A DNA stretch of 64,000 bases from Lachnospiraceae bacterium (GTDB lineage Bacteria; Bacillota; Clostridia; Lachnospirales; Lachnospiraceae). The notes beneath the pieces are model-generated. The model had not been told where the DNA came from and made no database searches. It saw only the letters and a list, made by a program, of their open reading frames with translations. The position numbers were made by a program, and so were the translations under genes. The stretch lies in contig JAFSGE010000045.1 in the NCBI GenBank assembly GCA_017434885.1, positions 1 to 64,000 of the forward strand, given 5' to 3'. Shown here one piece after another: positions 44,252-52,148 of the stretch; the first letter of the stretch is position 1, and each line of letters starts with the position of its first letter.

Positions 44252-45436
44252 ATGAATACGCTGATGAAAGTTTTGACAACAGTTTTGGGCGTACTGGCAG
44301 TAATTGCCTGTGTGGCGACAATCGGTATTATCGGGTATTCCATGAGTGACGGTAATACAGAGAAGGATGCTGTGAAGGAGACGGACAAAAAGGTGGAAAA
44401 GGTTGCGGCGAAGGATGCGGTGACACAGCAAGAAGAAAAACAGGATGTCATCGTGGTGGCACCTTCAGGACAGCAGCCCACACCGCTTGTGGCACCAAAT
44501 GCTGCAAACAGTACGACAGACCCCGACCATATACATGATTATGAAGAAGAAATTGAACAGAAGGCAACCTGTTATCAGGCAGGGCGTTTGAGATATCACT
44601 GTGATTGCGGTGACAGTTATTTTGTTGATATTTCCTCGACCGGACATGTGGAAGATGCCTGGGTGGTGCAGAAAGAAGCCACTAAGGAGCATGACGGACT
44701 TAAGGTGAAGAAATGTATTTACTGCGATGAAGTGGTAGCACAGGAGATTATTCCTTACGAGGGCGATGAAACGGATGCACCTGAGGAGAAGCATTATCAC
44801 CAGTATACTCCCAGAGTAGAGAGGGAACCCAGCTGTGTACTTGCAGGACTTCGTAAATACAGTTGTGTATGCGGAAGCTTTTACACAGAGAAGATATCAG
44901 CACTTGGTCATGTTGCATCCGACTGGACAATTGCAGCAGCACCAACAACTACTACACTCGGCACAGAGCAGAGAACCTGTAACGTGTGTGGCGTAGTGCT
45001 TGATTCCAGACCGGTGAATACCGTATCAGCTACACCGGCAGCATCCGGCTCGGCATCACCGACGGCAACAACATCCGGGAATACAACGGCGACGGCAACA
45101 CCTGCAGGCACGACAGCATCGGCAACGCCTACAGCAGCACAAGGCGGAAACCCGTCGGCATCACCTGATGCCAGTGCCACGCCGGCGAACACATTGCATG
45201 CCCATAGCTATACATCCTATGTACTAAAGGAGCCAACATGTGCCGAAAAGGGAATACGTTCCTTTGTTTGTACCTGTGGCAGCAGCTATGCGGAACTGAT
45301 AGATGTGGATCCGAACAATCATAGTTTCCAGGCGGTGATTACGGCACCTACCAAAAATTCCAGTGGATTTACCACTTACACCTGCGTATGGTGTGCTTAC
45401 AGCTACGTAGACAATTATGTATCAGCTACCGGCTGA
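44252..45436 (+). CDS. Membrane-anchored protein with three Cys/His repeats
   Basis: The 394-residue protein has an N-terminal anchor (residues 7-29, no lipobox) and then three repeats (about 93-170, 181-256, 316-391). Each repeat shows HxHxY, a single Cys, then GxRxYxCxCGxSY, and ends in most cases with CxxC. They look like small zinc-ribbon-type units. A Ser/Thr/Ala/Pro-rich linker (257-315) separates repeats 2 and 3, and an acidic, low-complexity stretch lies after the anchor. Similar repeats occur in surface proteins of gut Clostridia, but no function is known to me. It has its own promoter and sits between the kinase cluster and the Ca-ATPase gene. Confidence 0.75.
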   Translation: MNTLMKVLTTVLGVLAVIACVATIGIIGYSMSDGNTEKDAVKETDKKVEKVAAKDAVTQQEEKQDVIVVAPSGQQPTPLVAPNAANSTTDPDHIHDYEEEIEQKATCYQAGRLRYHCDCGDSYFVDISSTGHVEDAWVVQKEATKEHDGLKVKKCIYCDEVVAQEIIPYEGDETDAPEEKHYHQYTPRVEREPSCVLAGLRKYSCVCGSFYTEKISALGHVASDWTIAAAPTTTTLGTEQRTCNVCGVVLDSRPVNTVSATPAASGSASPTATTSGNTTATATPAGTTASATPTAAQGGNPSASPDASATPANTLHAHSYTSYVLKEPTCAEKGIRSFVCTCGSSYAELIDVDPNNHSFQAVITAPTKNSSGFTTYTCVWCAYSYVDNYVSATG

Positions 45437-45475
45437 TAAAGGAGGGCAATGCTTTCCTAATCACATGAGATGAAT

Positions 45476-45523
45476 AATTCCTCTTGTCCATGCATATAAA
45501 TCATAGGACAGGAGGAATTTTTT
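45476..45523 (+). promoter_or_regulatory. Terminator-like hairpin that contains the RBS of the Ca-ATPase gene
   Basis: AATTCCTCTTGTCC (45476-45489) pairs along 14 bp (one G-U) with GGACAGGAGGAATT (45506-45519). AGGAGG lies within the 3' arm. Six T residues (45518-45523) run directly into the ATG at 45524. It can act as a terminator or block ribosome access. Confidence 0.8.
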
Positions 45524-48253
45524 ATGTATAGCACAAAAAATATAGTACAGACAGAGCAGCTTTTGAAGACAAGCTTTGAAAGCGGACTTTCAAAGCAGGA
45601 AGTAGAAACAAGAAGACAGACTTATGGAGAAAATCACTTAAAGGAGCAAAAAGATGCGGGAATTGTGGGAATGTTTTTGAAACAATTAAATGACCCGTTG
45701 ATTTACATATTGATGGTGGCGATTGCTATTTCCCTTTTTCTGAAAGAACAGGGGGAGGCGATTATCATTGCAGCAGTGATTCTGCTCAATGCAACGGTGG
45801 GGGTTGTGCAGGAAGGAAAAGCAAAAAAAGCCATTGAATCGTTGAAAAAGCTGACAAGCCCCAAGGCTCTTGTCAGACGCGAGGGCAGGGAAACGGAAAT
45901 TTCCAGTGACGAGCTGGTTCCCGGTGATGTGGTCTTTTTGGAGGCAGGAAGGCAGGTACCGGCTGATATCAGACTTGTGGAGACAGTGAACTTAAAGTTG
46001 GATGAATCAGCACTTACGGGAGAGTCCGTTCCGTCAGAAAAAAGTACAGACCCATTACCGGAGGGAGAACACGGTATCGGTGACTGCCGCAATATGGCAT
46101 TTATGACTACAACAGTGACTTACGGAAGAGGCGCCGGTATTGTGACAGCAACAGGTATGGAAACCCAGATTGGAAAAATTGCCGGAATGATAGAAAAGGG
46201 AGGCGGAGAAATGACACCGCTTCAAAAGAGACTGGCAGATTTGGGAAAAGTTCTCAGTATGGCGGCGGTTATTATTTGTCTGTTTTTGTTTCTGGTAGCG
46301 GTTTTGCAGCACAGAGACATCGGCGATATGCTTCTTACTGCGATTTCCCTTGCTGTTGCGGCGGTGCCGGAGGGATTGCCGGCGGTGGTAACCATTGTGC
46401 TTGCCCTTAGTGTGTCGCGTATGGTGAAGGTTAATACCATCGTAAGAAAGCTTCCATCTGTGGAAACATTGGGCGCGGTAAATGTGGTCTGCTCGGACAA
46501 GACGGGAACGCTGACGCAGAACAGAATGACGGTAAAAGAATGCTTTGCGGAAGGAAGAAAAATTTCTGTTGATTATTTGGATAAAGATAGACATTCTTAT
46601 TTTTTAAAAGCATGTGTTCTTTGCAATGACGCAATAATCGGAAGGGAGCGTTTAGGTGACCCTACGGAACTGGCGCTTCTTGATTTCGCATATTTATACG
46701 GATATGAGAAGGAACCTTTGGAAAAAGAATGTCCAAGATGTGACGAAAGAGCATTTGAGTCGGAGCGAAAGAGAATGACTACGGTGCATGAGGAGGGCGG
46801 CGGTAAGGTTGCATTCTGTAAGGGTGCGGCAGATGAAATGATTTCCCTTTGCCAGAGCATGTGGTCGGAAGGACGGGAGGTACCTTTTCCGGCAGGAGAA
46901 AAGAGGAAAGCCAAAGCAGCAATTGAAGAAATGGCAGGACATGCGCTCCGTGTACTTGCATTGGCGATGAAGAAAAAAGGAAATCTGACGGATGAAAAGA
47001 ATCTGATTTTTCTGGGACTTGTGGGAATGATTGACCCGCCGAGGGAAGAGGCAGCCGGGGCTGTTTCCTGCTTTAAGCATGCTTATGTAGATACCGTGAT
47101 GATTACCGGAGATCATGTGGACACTGCATTTGCGATCGCACAGCAATTGGGGATTGCCTGTAAAAAGGAGGAATGTCTTACAGGGATAGAACTGGATGCT
47201 CTGCCGGAGGAGGAGTTTATTCAGAAGGTTGAAAGCATAAGAGTTTATGCAAGGGTATCACCTGAGCATAAGGTGCGTATTGTGGAAGCACTTAAGGCAA
47301 AAGGAAAAGTGGTCGCCATGACAGGGGATGGTATCAATGATGCCCCATCCTTAAAAGCAGCCGATGTGGGAATTGCTATGGGACGGGGCGGTACGGATGT
47401 GGCGAGAAATGCAGCAGATCTTGTACTGGTGGATGATAATTTTGCTACCATAGAAAAAGCCATGCGGGAAGGCAGAGGGATTTATGAGAATATCAGGAAA
47501 ACGATTCTATTTTTGTTGTCTTCAAATTTTGGAGAAATTCTCACGATGCTTGCGGCGGTTCTAGCCGGCTTTCCCGCGCCGCTTAAGGCAAGTCATATTC
47601 TGTGGGTGAATCTGATTACGGATTCCCTGCCGGCACTGTCGCTTGGCGTGGACAAAAATGACGGAGATGCGTTGATGCGGGAACGTCCGAGAAAGAGCAA
47701 TGAGAGTATGTTTTCGTCAGGCGGACTTACCTGCATGCTTTGCTATGGGGTGGTAATCGGCATTATCAGTCTGCTTGCATTTCTTACCGTACCCTATGAG
47801 ATGCTGCTTGCGAAAGGACTTCCGGTCAGTCTGGCTAATATAGAGAAAGTATTGGAGATGGAAGAGGTGCTTTGCCGTGCACAGACCCATGCATTTACGG
47901 TGCTTGGCATGAGTCAGCTTCTTCATGCTATCGGCATGCGGGATGTGAATAAATCAGTGTTTCGGATGAAGCTGTTTGAAAACAGTACGATGATTTTTGC
48001 AACGGTTGCGGGTATTTTTCTGCAAGTGCTTGTGACGGAAATTCCTTATTTCGTATCCTTGTTTAAAACCAGCAGGCTTGCGGTGGAGGAATGGATGCGG
48101 TTATTCCTGTTGTCGGCCACACCTCTTGTGATTCATGAACTTATGGTTTTACAGGATTTTCTGCAAAAGCGAAGCAGCATGCATTTAAAAGAGGCGCAGG
48201 AATGCCAGGATAAGCAAAAGCAATGCGCCCAGCAGGGAGAGGTTACAGGATAA
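45524..48253 (+). CDS. P2-type ATPase, probable Ca2+ exporter
   Basis: The 909-residue protein has the SERCA/PMCA-like order of domains. The N-terminal cation-ATPase domain is followed by membrane segments M1-M4 with PEGLPAVVT (ion-binding M4). The phosphorylation site is Asp325 in CSDKTGTLTQN. The nucleotide domain contains FCKGAADEMI, the hinge MTGDGINDAPSLKAADVGIAM, and M5-M10 with NFGEILTM and WVNLITDSLPALSLGVD. Ca2+ extrusion is the likely role; Mn2+ or other ions are possible. The C-terminus is a Gln/Lys-rich tail overlapping the convergent ytaF gene. Confidence 0.93.
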   Translation: MYSTKNIVQTEQLLKTSFESGLSKQEVETRRQTYGENHLKEQKDAGIVGMFLKQLNDPLIYILMVAIAISLFLKEQGEAIIIAAVILLNATVGVVQEGKAKKAIESLKKLTSPKALVRREGRETEISSDELVPGDVVFLEAGRQVPADIRLVETVNLKLDESALTGESVPSEKSTDPLPEGEHGIGDCRNMAFMTTTVTYGRGAGIVTATGMETQIGKIAGMIEKGGGEMTPLQKRLADLGKVLSMAAVIICLFLFLVAVLQHRDIGDMLLTAISLAVAAVPEGLPAVVTIVLALSVSRMVKVNTIVRKLPSVETLGAVNVVCSDKTGTLTQNRMTVKECFAEGRKISVDYLDKDRHSYFLKACVLCNDAIIGRERLGDPTELALLDFAYLYGYEKEPLEKECPRCDERAFESERKRMTTVHEEGGGKVAFCKGAADEMISLCQSMWSEGREVPFPAGEKRKAKAAIEEMAGHALRVLALAMKKKGNLTDEKNLIFLGLVGMIDPPREEAAGAVSCFKHAYVDTVMITGDHVDTAFAIAQQLGIACKKEECLTGIELDALPEEEFIQKVESIRVYARVSPEHKVRIVEALKAKGKVVAMTGDGINDAPSLKAADVGIAMGRGGTDVARNAADLVLVDDNFATIEKAMREGRGIYENIRKTILFLLSSNFGEILTMLAAVLAGFPAPLKASHILWVNLITDSLPALSLGVDKNDGDALMRERPRKSNESMFSSGGLTCMLCYGVVIGIISLLAFLTVPYEMLLAKGLPVSLANIEKVLEMEEVLCRAQTHAFTVLGMSQLLHAIGMRDVNKSVFRMKLFENSTMIFATVAGIFLQVLVTEIPYFVSLFKTSRLAVEEWMRLFLLSATPLVIHELMVLQDFLQKRSSMHLKEAQECQDKQKQCAQQGEVTG

Positions 48254-48772
48254 GTGCTGCAACAGCAGACGACCGCACAGCATTCCGGTAAAGAGCGCGC
48301 ACAGATGAATCAGGGAAGTAAGGAAAAACAGGCTAAAGACCGGCAAGGGAGGAGGCGCAGTGCTAAGACCGGCAGAGATGCTGTCTGCAGAAAGCAACAG
48401 GGAAAGGAAAAATGCTTCTTTGGGAGAAAGTACGGGAATGTCCTCCCGGTTTACCGCTTCGGAAATATGTGCGGTGGTGAACCGGAGTGGATGGCGCAGT
48501 CTTTCAGGAAGTGCATCATAAAGTTTGTAAAGAGCAAGAGAGAACAGAAGAAGAAAAGAGAGAACTTTCATCAGGGAAAGAGGAAGAAGGCTGATAAAGA
48601 TTTGTCCGGCAAAAAGAGAAAGGGTAAAGGTAAAACCTGACACACAGGAAATGATAAGAATTGAGAGTAAAGGTACTCTGACTTTTTGGGAAGTATAAGA
48701 CAATCCGGCAGTGAAAGTATCGATGGAAAGGATAGTGGCAAGCAGCAAAAAAGCGGTAAGGGAAATTGTCAT
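48185..48772 (-). CDS. ytaF: YtaF/MntP-like sporulation membrane protein
   Basis: The 195-residue protein has about six membrane segments and a duplicated pattern: LLATILSIDTFTAGLSY in the first half and FLSLLLSADSISAGLSTA in the second, each with an Asp-containing MntP-like motif. In Bacillus ytaF is a sporulation gene of unknown role; MntP exports Mn2+. GGGAG precedes the ATG. Its last ~22 codons overlap the end of the convergent Ca-ATPase gene by 69 bp. It is divergent from the metallo-hydrolase gene across 142 bp. Confidence 0.85.
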   Translation of the reverse strand: MTISLTAFLLLATILSIDTFTAGLSYTSQKVRVPLLSILIISCVSGFTFTLSLFAGQIFISLLPLSLMKVLSFLLLFSLALYKLYDALPERLRHPLRFTTAHISEAVNREDIPVLSPKEAFFLSLLLSADSISAGLSTAPPPLPVFSLFFLTSLIHLCALFTGMLCGRLLLQHLSCNLSLLGALLLLILAFLRLF

Positions 48773-48792
48773 GGTAAGTCTCCCTGATTCAT

Positions 48793-48822
48793 TTGCTATA
48801 TCTTATTCGGATATGTTATAAT
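48793..48822 (+). promoter_or_regulatory. Promoter of the metallo-hydrolase gene
   Basis: TTGCTA (48793-48798), an 18-bp spacer and TATAAT (48817-48822) with an extended TGT. Confidence 0.65.
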
Positions 48823-48914
48823 TTGACTATATAATAAAGAAAATTGTCAAAAAATTAATACAATTGTCGCAGGGTGTTGTTTTTGACAGGAATTTGCAGG
48901 TAGGAGGGATAGGT

Positions 48915-50510
48915 ATGAAACTGGTTTTTATTGGGGCTGCCCATGAAGTAACAGGCAGTTGTCATTATATTAATGCTTGCGGGAAACATATTCTGGTTGA
49001 TTATGGTATGGAGCAGGGCGTAAATGTATTTGAAAATGCATCTCTTCCGGTGGCGGAGTCCATGATTGACTATGTATTTCTGACTCATGCCCATGTGGAC
49101 CATTCCGGTATGCTGCCTCTTCTTGCAGCCAGAGGATTTCAGGGAAGAATTTTTGCCACGGAGGCAACTACGGATTTGTGCAGTATTATGCTCCGTGACT
49201 GTGCCCACATTCAGATGCAGGAAGCAGAATGGAAAAACCGTAAGGCTAAAAGAAGCAGTACAGTAGCACCTCATGAGCCGCTTTTTAACATGGAAGACGC
49301 GGACAATGCGGTAAGAAGAATGGTGCCTTGTCCCTATGATGAGAAGATAGAAATTTGCGAAGGTATTCAAATCCGTTTTACGGATATCGGACATTTGCTT
49401 GGTTCTGCAAGTATTGAAGTGTGGCTGACGGAAGAAGGCACGACCAAAAAGATAGTCTTTTCCGGTGATATCGGTAACAAGGACCAGCCTCTTCTTCGTG
49501 ACCCGGCAAAGACTGCCAAGGCCGATTATGTGGTAATGGAATCTACTTACGGCGACAGGTTGCACAGTGCAGAGAAACCCGATTATATCGGAGAATTGAC
49601 CGAGATTTTGCAGGAAACCTTTGACAGAGGCGGTAACGTGGTCATTCCCTCTTTTGCGGTGGGAAGAACCCAGGAAATGTTGTATTTTATCCGAAAAATA
49701 AAAGAAGATAAGCTGATAAAGAGACATGCAGATTTTCCTGTATATGTGGATAGCCCACTTGCTGTGGAAGCAACCGGTATTTTCCACAAAAATGAAATCG
49801 GCTGTTTTGATGAGGAAGCTATGGAACTGGTGAGAAAGGGAATTAATCCCATTTCGTTTCCGGGACTGAGGCTTTCCATTACCAGCGATGAATCCAAGGC
49901 AATTAATTTTGAGAATACACCGAAAGTAATTATTTCGGCATCAGGTATGTGTGATGCGGGACGAATCAGACATCATTTGAAACATAATCTGTGGAGACAG
50001 GAGTGTACCGTACTGTTTGTGGGATATCAGTCGGTAGGTACTTTGGGCCGGATTCTGGTGGAAGGTGTTGATGAGGTGAAGCTGTTCGGTGAGCCTATTG
50101 AAGTGCGTGCTTCTATCAGAACTTTGTCAGGGCTTTCCGGTCATGCAGACAAGAATGGTCTGATAGAATGGGTGGAAGGTTTTGAAGAAAAGCCACGCAA
50201 GGTATTTGTGGTACACGGAGAGGATAATGTGTGTAAGTCCTTTGCGGAGTGTCTGCAGGTAGAGCATGGTATCAAAGCCTATGCGCCTTACAGCGGAACG
50301 GAATTTAATCTGATTACAGGAAAACTTGAATATGAGGCTCTGCCTATTCCTGTTAAGAAGAAAGCCAAGGTTGTCTCTGATGTATACAACAGATTGCTTG
50401 CGGCAGGACAGAGACTGCTTGCGGTTATCCGCAAAAATGAGGGCGGTGCCAATAAGGATCTGGCGAAGTTTGCAGACCAGATTAATTCCCTGTGTGATAA
50501 ATGGGACTAA
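48915..50510 (+). CDS. MBL-fold beta-CASP RNA metallo-hydrolase
   Basis: The 531-residue protein has the beta-lactamase core (MKLVFIGAAHEVTGSCHY, metal motif THAHVDHSG, ILVDYGMEQG) followed by a beta-CASP insert (AVGRTQEMLYFIR, VYVDSPLAVEATGI) and the C-terminal IISASGMCDAGRIRHHLKHNL and LSGHADKNGL. The family, related to CPSF-73 and RNase J, cleaves RNA. AGGAGGG precedes ATG 48915; the in-frame ATG at 48864 has no RBS. A final ~60-residue basic helical tail is present. Exact RNA substrate is unknown. Confidence 0.92.
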   Translation: MKLVFIGAAHEVTGSCHYINACGKHILVDYGMEQGVNVFENASLPVAESMIDYVFLTHAHVDHSGMLPLLAARGFQGRIFATEATTDLCSIMLRDCAHIQMQEAEWKNRKAKRSSTVAPHEPLFNMEDADNAVRRMVPCPYDEKIEICEGIQIRFTDIGHLLGSASIEVWLTEEGTTKKIVFSGDIGNKDQPLLRDPAKTAKADYVVMESTYGDRLHSAEKPDYIGELTEILQETFDRGGNVVIPSFAVGRTQEMLYFIRKIKEDKLIKRHADFPVYVDSPLAVEATGIFHKNEIGCFDEEAMELVRKGINPISFPGLRLSITSDESKAINFENTPKVIISASGMCDAGRIRHHLKHNLWRQECTVLFVGYQSVGTLGRILVEGVDEVKLFGEPIEVRASIRTLSGLSGHADKNGLIEWVEGFEEKPRKVFVVHGEDNVCKSFAECLQVEHGIKAYAPYSGTEFNLITGKLEYEALPIPVKKKAKVVSDVYNRLLAAGQRLLAVIRKNEGGANKDLAKFADQINSLCDKWD

Positions 50511-50512
50511 AA

Positions 50513-50598
50513 CATGAAAAGTAATTCTGGGACGGCATAATACGCCGTCAAGAATTACTAAGTTTCATGTATGAAGAATGTCACTTGTGGCATTCTTC
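50513..50598 (+). promoter_or_regulatory. Two consecutive hairpins in the leader before thyA
   Basis: Hairpin 1 is a nested palindrome: CATGAAA/TTTCATG, AGTAATTCT/AGAATTACT and GACGGC/GCCGTC (50513-50569). Hairpin 2 is GAAGAATG/CATTCTTC (50573-50580, 50591-50598). No T-run follows, so they do not look like simple terminators. They may end the metallo-hydrolase mRNA or regulate thyA. Confidence 0.6.
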
Positions 50599-50625
50599 CA
50601 AATGCAAGAAAGGAATAGAAATACT

Positions 50626-51474
50626 ATGAGTATGGCAGATAAAATCTTTATCGATATGTGTAAAGATATTCTTACAAACGGAACCAGTACAGAGGGGGAA
50701 AAGGTAAGACCCAAATGGGAGGACGGAACCCCGGCGTATACCATTAAAAAATTTGGTGTGGTAAACCGTTATGACTTATCCAAAGAGTTTCCGCTTCTGA
50801 CGCTCAGAAGAACGGCACTTAAAAGTGCTACCGATGAAATACTCTGGATCTGGCAGCAGAAGTCCAACAATATCAATGACCTGCACAGTCATATCTGGGA
50901 TGAGTGGGCAGACCCCGACGGTTCCATCGGTAAGGCTTACGGATATCAGCTTGGTGTAAAGCATCAGTATAAAGAAGGTATGATGGATCAGGTAGACAGG
51001 GTAATTTATGACTTGAAGAACAATCCTTTCAGCCGCAGAATCATGACCAATATTTATGTACATCAGGATTTGCATGAGATGAACCTGTACCCCTGTGCTT
51101 ACAGCATGACCTTTAACGTGACCCAGAAAAAGGGAGAGGATAAGCTGACTTTAAATGCGGTTTTAAACCAGCGTTCTCAGGACGTGCTTGCGGCAAATAA
51201 CTGGAATGTAGCACAGTATGCGGTACTTGTACATATGCTTGCCCAGGTGTGTGATATGAAGGTGGGAGAGTTGGTACATGTGATTGCGGATGCCCATATT
51301 TATGACAGGCATGTGCCGATTATTGAGGAACTGATTCAAAGACCCTGTTATGATGCACCGACATTCTGGATTAATCCGGAAATTAAAGATTTTTATCAGT
51401 TTACCAGAAATGACGTGAAGGTGGAAAATTACGTGACCGGTGAGCAGATTTTTAATATACCGATTGCAATCTGA
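50626..51474 (+). CDS. thyA: Thymidylate synthase
   Basis: The 282-residue ThyA methylates dUMP with methylene-THF, giving dTMP and dihydrofolate. The catalytic nucleophile is Cys157 in LYPCAYSMTF; Ala follows where His is common. The dUMP-phosphate Arg pair is in NPFSRRIMTNIY, and QRSQDVLAANNWN gives the conserved Asp/Asn block. ATG 50626 follows AAGGAA by 11 bases; longer frames start inside hairpin 2. folA begins 72 bp downstream, so the dihydrofolate made here is reduced by its neighbour. Confidence 0.96.
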   Translation: MSMADKIFIDMCKDILTNGTSTEGEKVRPKWEDGTPAYTIKKFGVVNRYDLSKEFPLLTLRRTALKSATDEILWIWQQKSNNINDLHSHIWDEWADPDGSIGKAYGYQLGVKHQYKEGMMDQVDRVIYDLKNNPFSRRIMTNIYVHQDLHEMNLYPCAYSMTFNVTQKKGEDKLTLNAVLNQRSQDVLAANNWNVAQYAVLVHMLAQVCDMKVGELVHVIADAHIYDRHVPIIEELIQRPCYDAPTFWINPEIKDFYQFTRNDVKVENYVTGEQIFNIPIAI

Positions 51475-51491
51475 GAGGGCAACAAAGTTGC

Positions 51492-51508
51492 CATCTGCGA
51501 AGCAGATG
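51492..51508 (+). other. Small hairpin between thyA and folA
   Basis: CATCTGC-GAA-GCAGATG (51492-51508) is a perfect 7-bp stem. Only a weak TAATTTT follows, so termination is doubtful; mRNA processing or stability is possible. Confidence 0.5.
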
Positions 51509-51546
51509 TAATTTTGAGTTTAAGGAGTCTAAGGAGAAAAGGAAAC

Positions 51547-52035
51547 ATGAATGTAATTGTAGCAGTAGATGAAAACTGGGCCATTGGAAATAAGAATGAA
51601 CTGCTTGTGCGTATCCCGGCAGACCACAAATTTTTCAGGGAAGAAACTACGGGAAAAGTAGTTGTTCTTGGAAGAAAGACGTTGGAGACGTTTCCCCAGG
51701 GAATGCCCCTTAAGAACAGAACTAACATTATTATGTCAACCAATCCTGATTATAAGGTCAAGGATGCCATAGTGGTTCACAGTGTGGAGGAGCTTCTTGA
51801 AGAACTGAAAAAATATAATGATGAGGACATTTATATCATTGGCGGTGACAGTGTGTACAAGCAGATGATTCCCTATTGTAATGTGGCTCATGTGACCAAA
51901 ATTGACCATGCGTATGAAGCAGATGCATATTTCCCAAATCTGGATGAGATGCCGGAGTGGGAGATTACGGCAGACAGTGATGAGCAGGTTTATTTTGACC
52001 TTACCTATCATTTTTTGAAATATGAGAAAAAATAA
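51547..52035 (+). CDS. folA: Dihydrofolate reductase
   Basis: The 162-residue enzyme begins MNVIVAVDENWAIGNKNELL, the DHFR N-terminal signature with the conserved Trp and active-site acid region. The NADPH-binding VVLGRKTLETFP and the Gly-Gly of DIYIIGGDSVYKQMI are present. ATG 51547 follows AAGGAG. It reduces dihydrofolate to tetrahydrofolate. Placement directly after thyA completes the thymidylate cycle. Confidence 0.96.
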   Translation: MNVIVAVDENWAIGNKNELLVRIPADHKFFREETTGKVVVLGRKTLETFPQGMPLKNRTNIIMSTNPDYKVKDAIVVHSVEELLEELKKYNDEDIYIIGGDSVYKQMIPYCNVAHVTKIDHAYEADAYFPNLDEMPEWEITADSDEQVYFDLTYHFLKYEKK

Positions 52036-52048
52036 AGTCGTCAGATAG

Positions 52049-52081
52049 AAAACCCATGAGTTACAACTCGTGGGTTTTCTT
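52049..52081 (+). terminator. folA terminator
   Basis: AAAACCCATGAGTT (52049-52062) pairs with AACTCGTGGGTTTT (52065-52078, one G-U) around a short loop; T-rich sequence follows. Confidence 0.85.
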
Positions 52082-52091
52082 GTCAGTGTAT

Positions 52092-52126
52092 CTGTGATAT
52101 GATGAAGATACAAGTTGCATACAAGT
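52092..52126 (+). promoter_or_regulatory. araR promoter and candidate AraR operator
   Basis: Extended -10 TGA-TATGAT (52095-52103). Two direct copies of ATACAAGT (52108-52115 and 52119-52126) lie just downstream, 11 bp apart, where a repressor would block transcription. The TACAAGT core recurs before araA. Confidence 0.6.
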
Positions 52127-52148
52127 GTGAAAAGATGGTGGTAGGTTG

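Noticed and set aside
48254-48640. 128-codon plus-strand frame over ytaF
   Set aside because: Very Lys/Arg/Gln-rich; antisense to a membrane protein with good RBS and motifs.
48855-49787. 310-codon open frame on the minus strand inside the metallo-hydrolase gene
   Set aside because: Antisense to a clear beta-CASP protein; composition rich in Cys, His and Phe without motifs, and no RBS.
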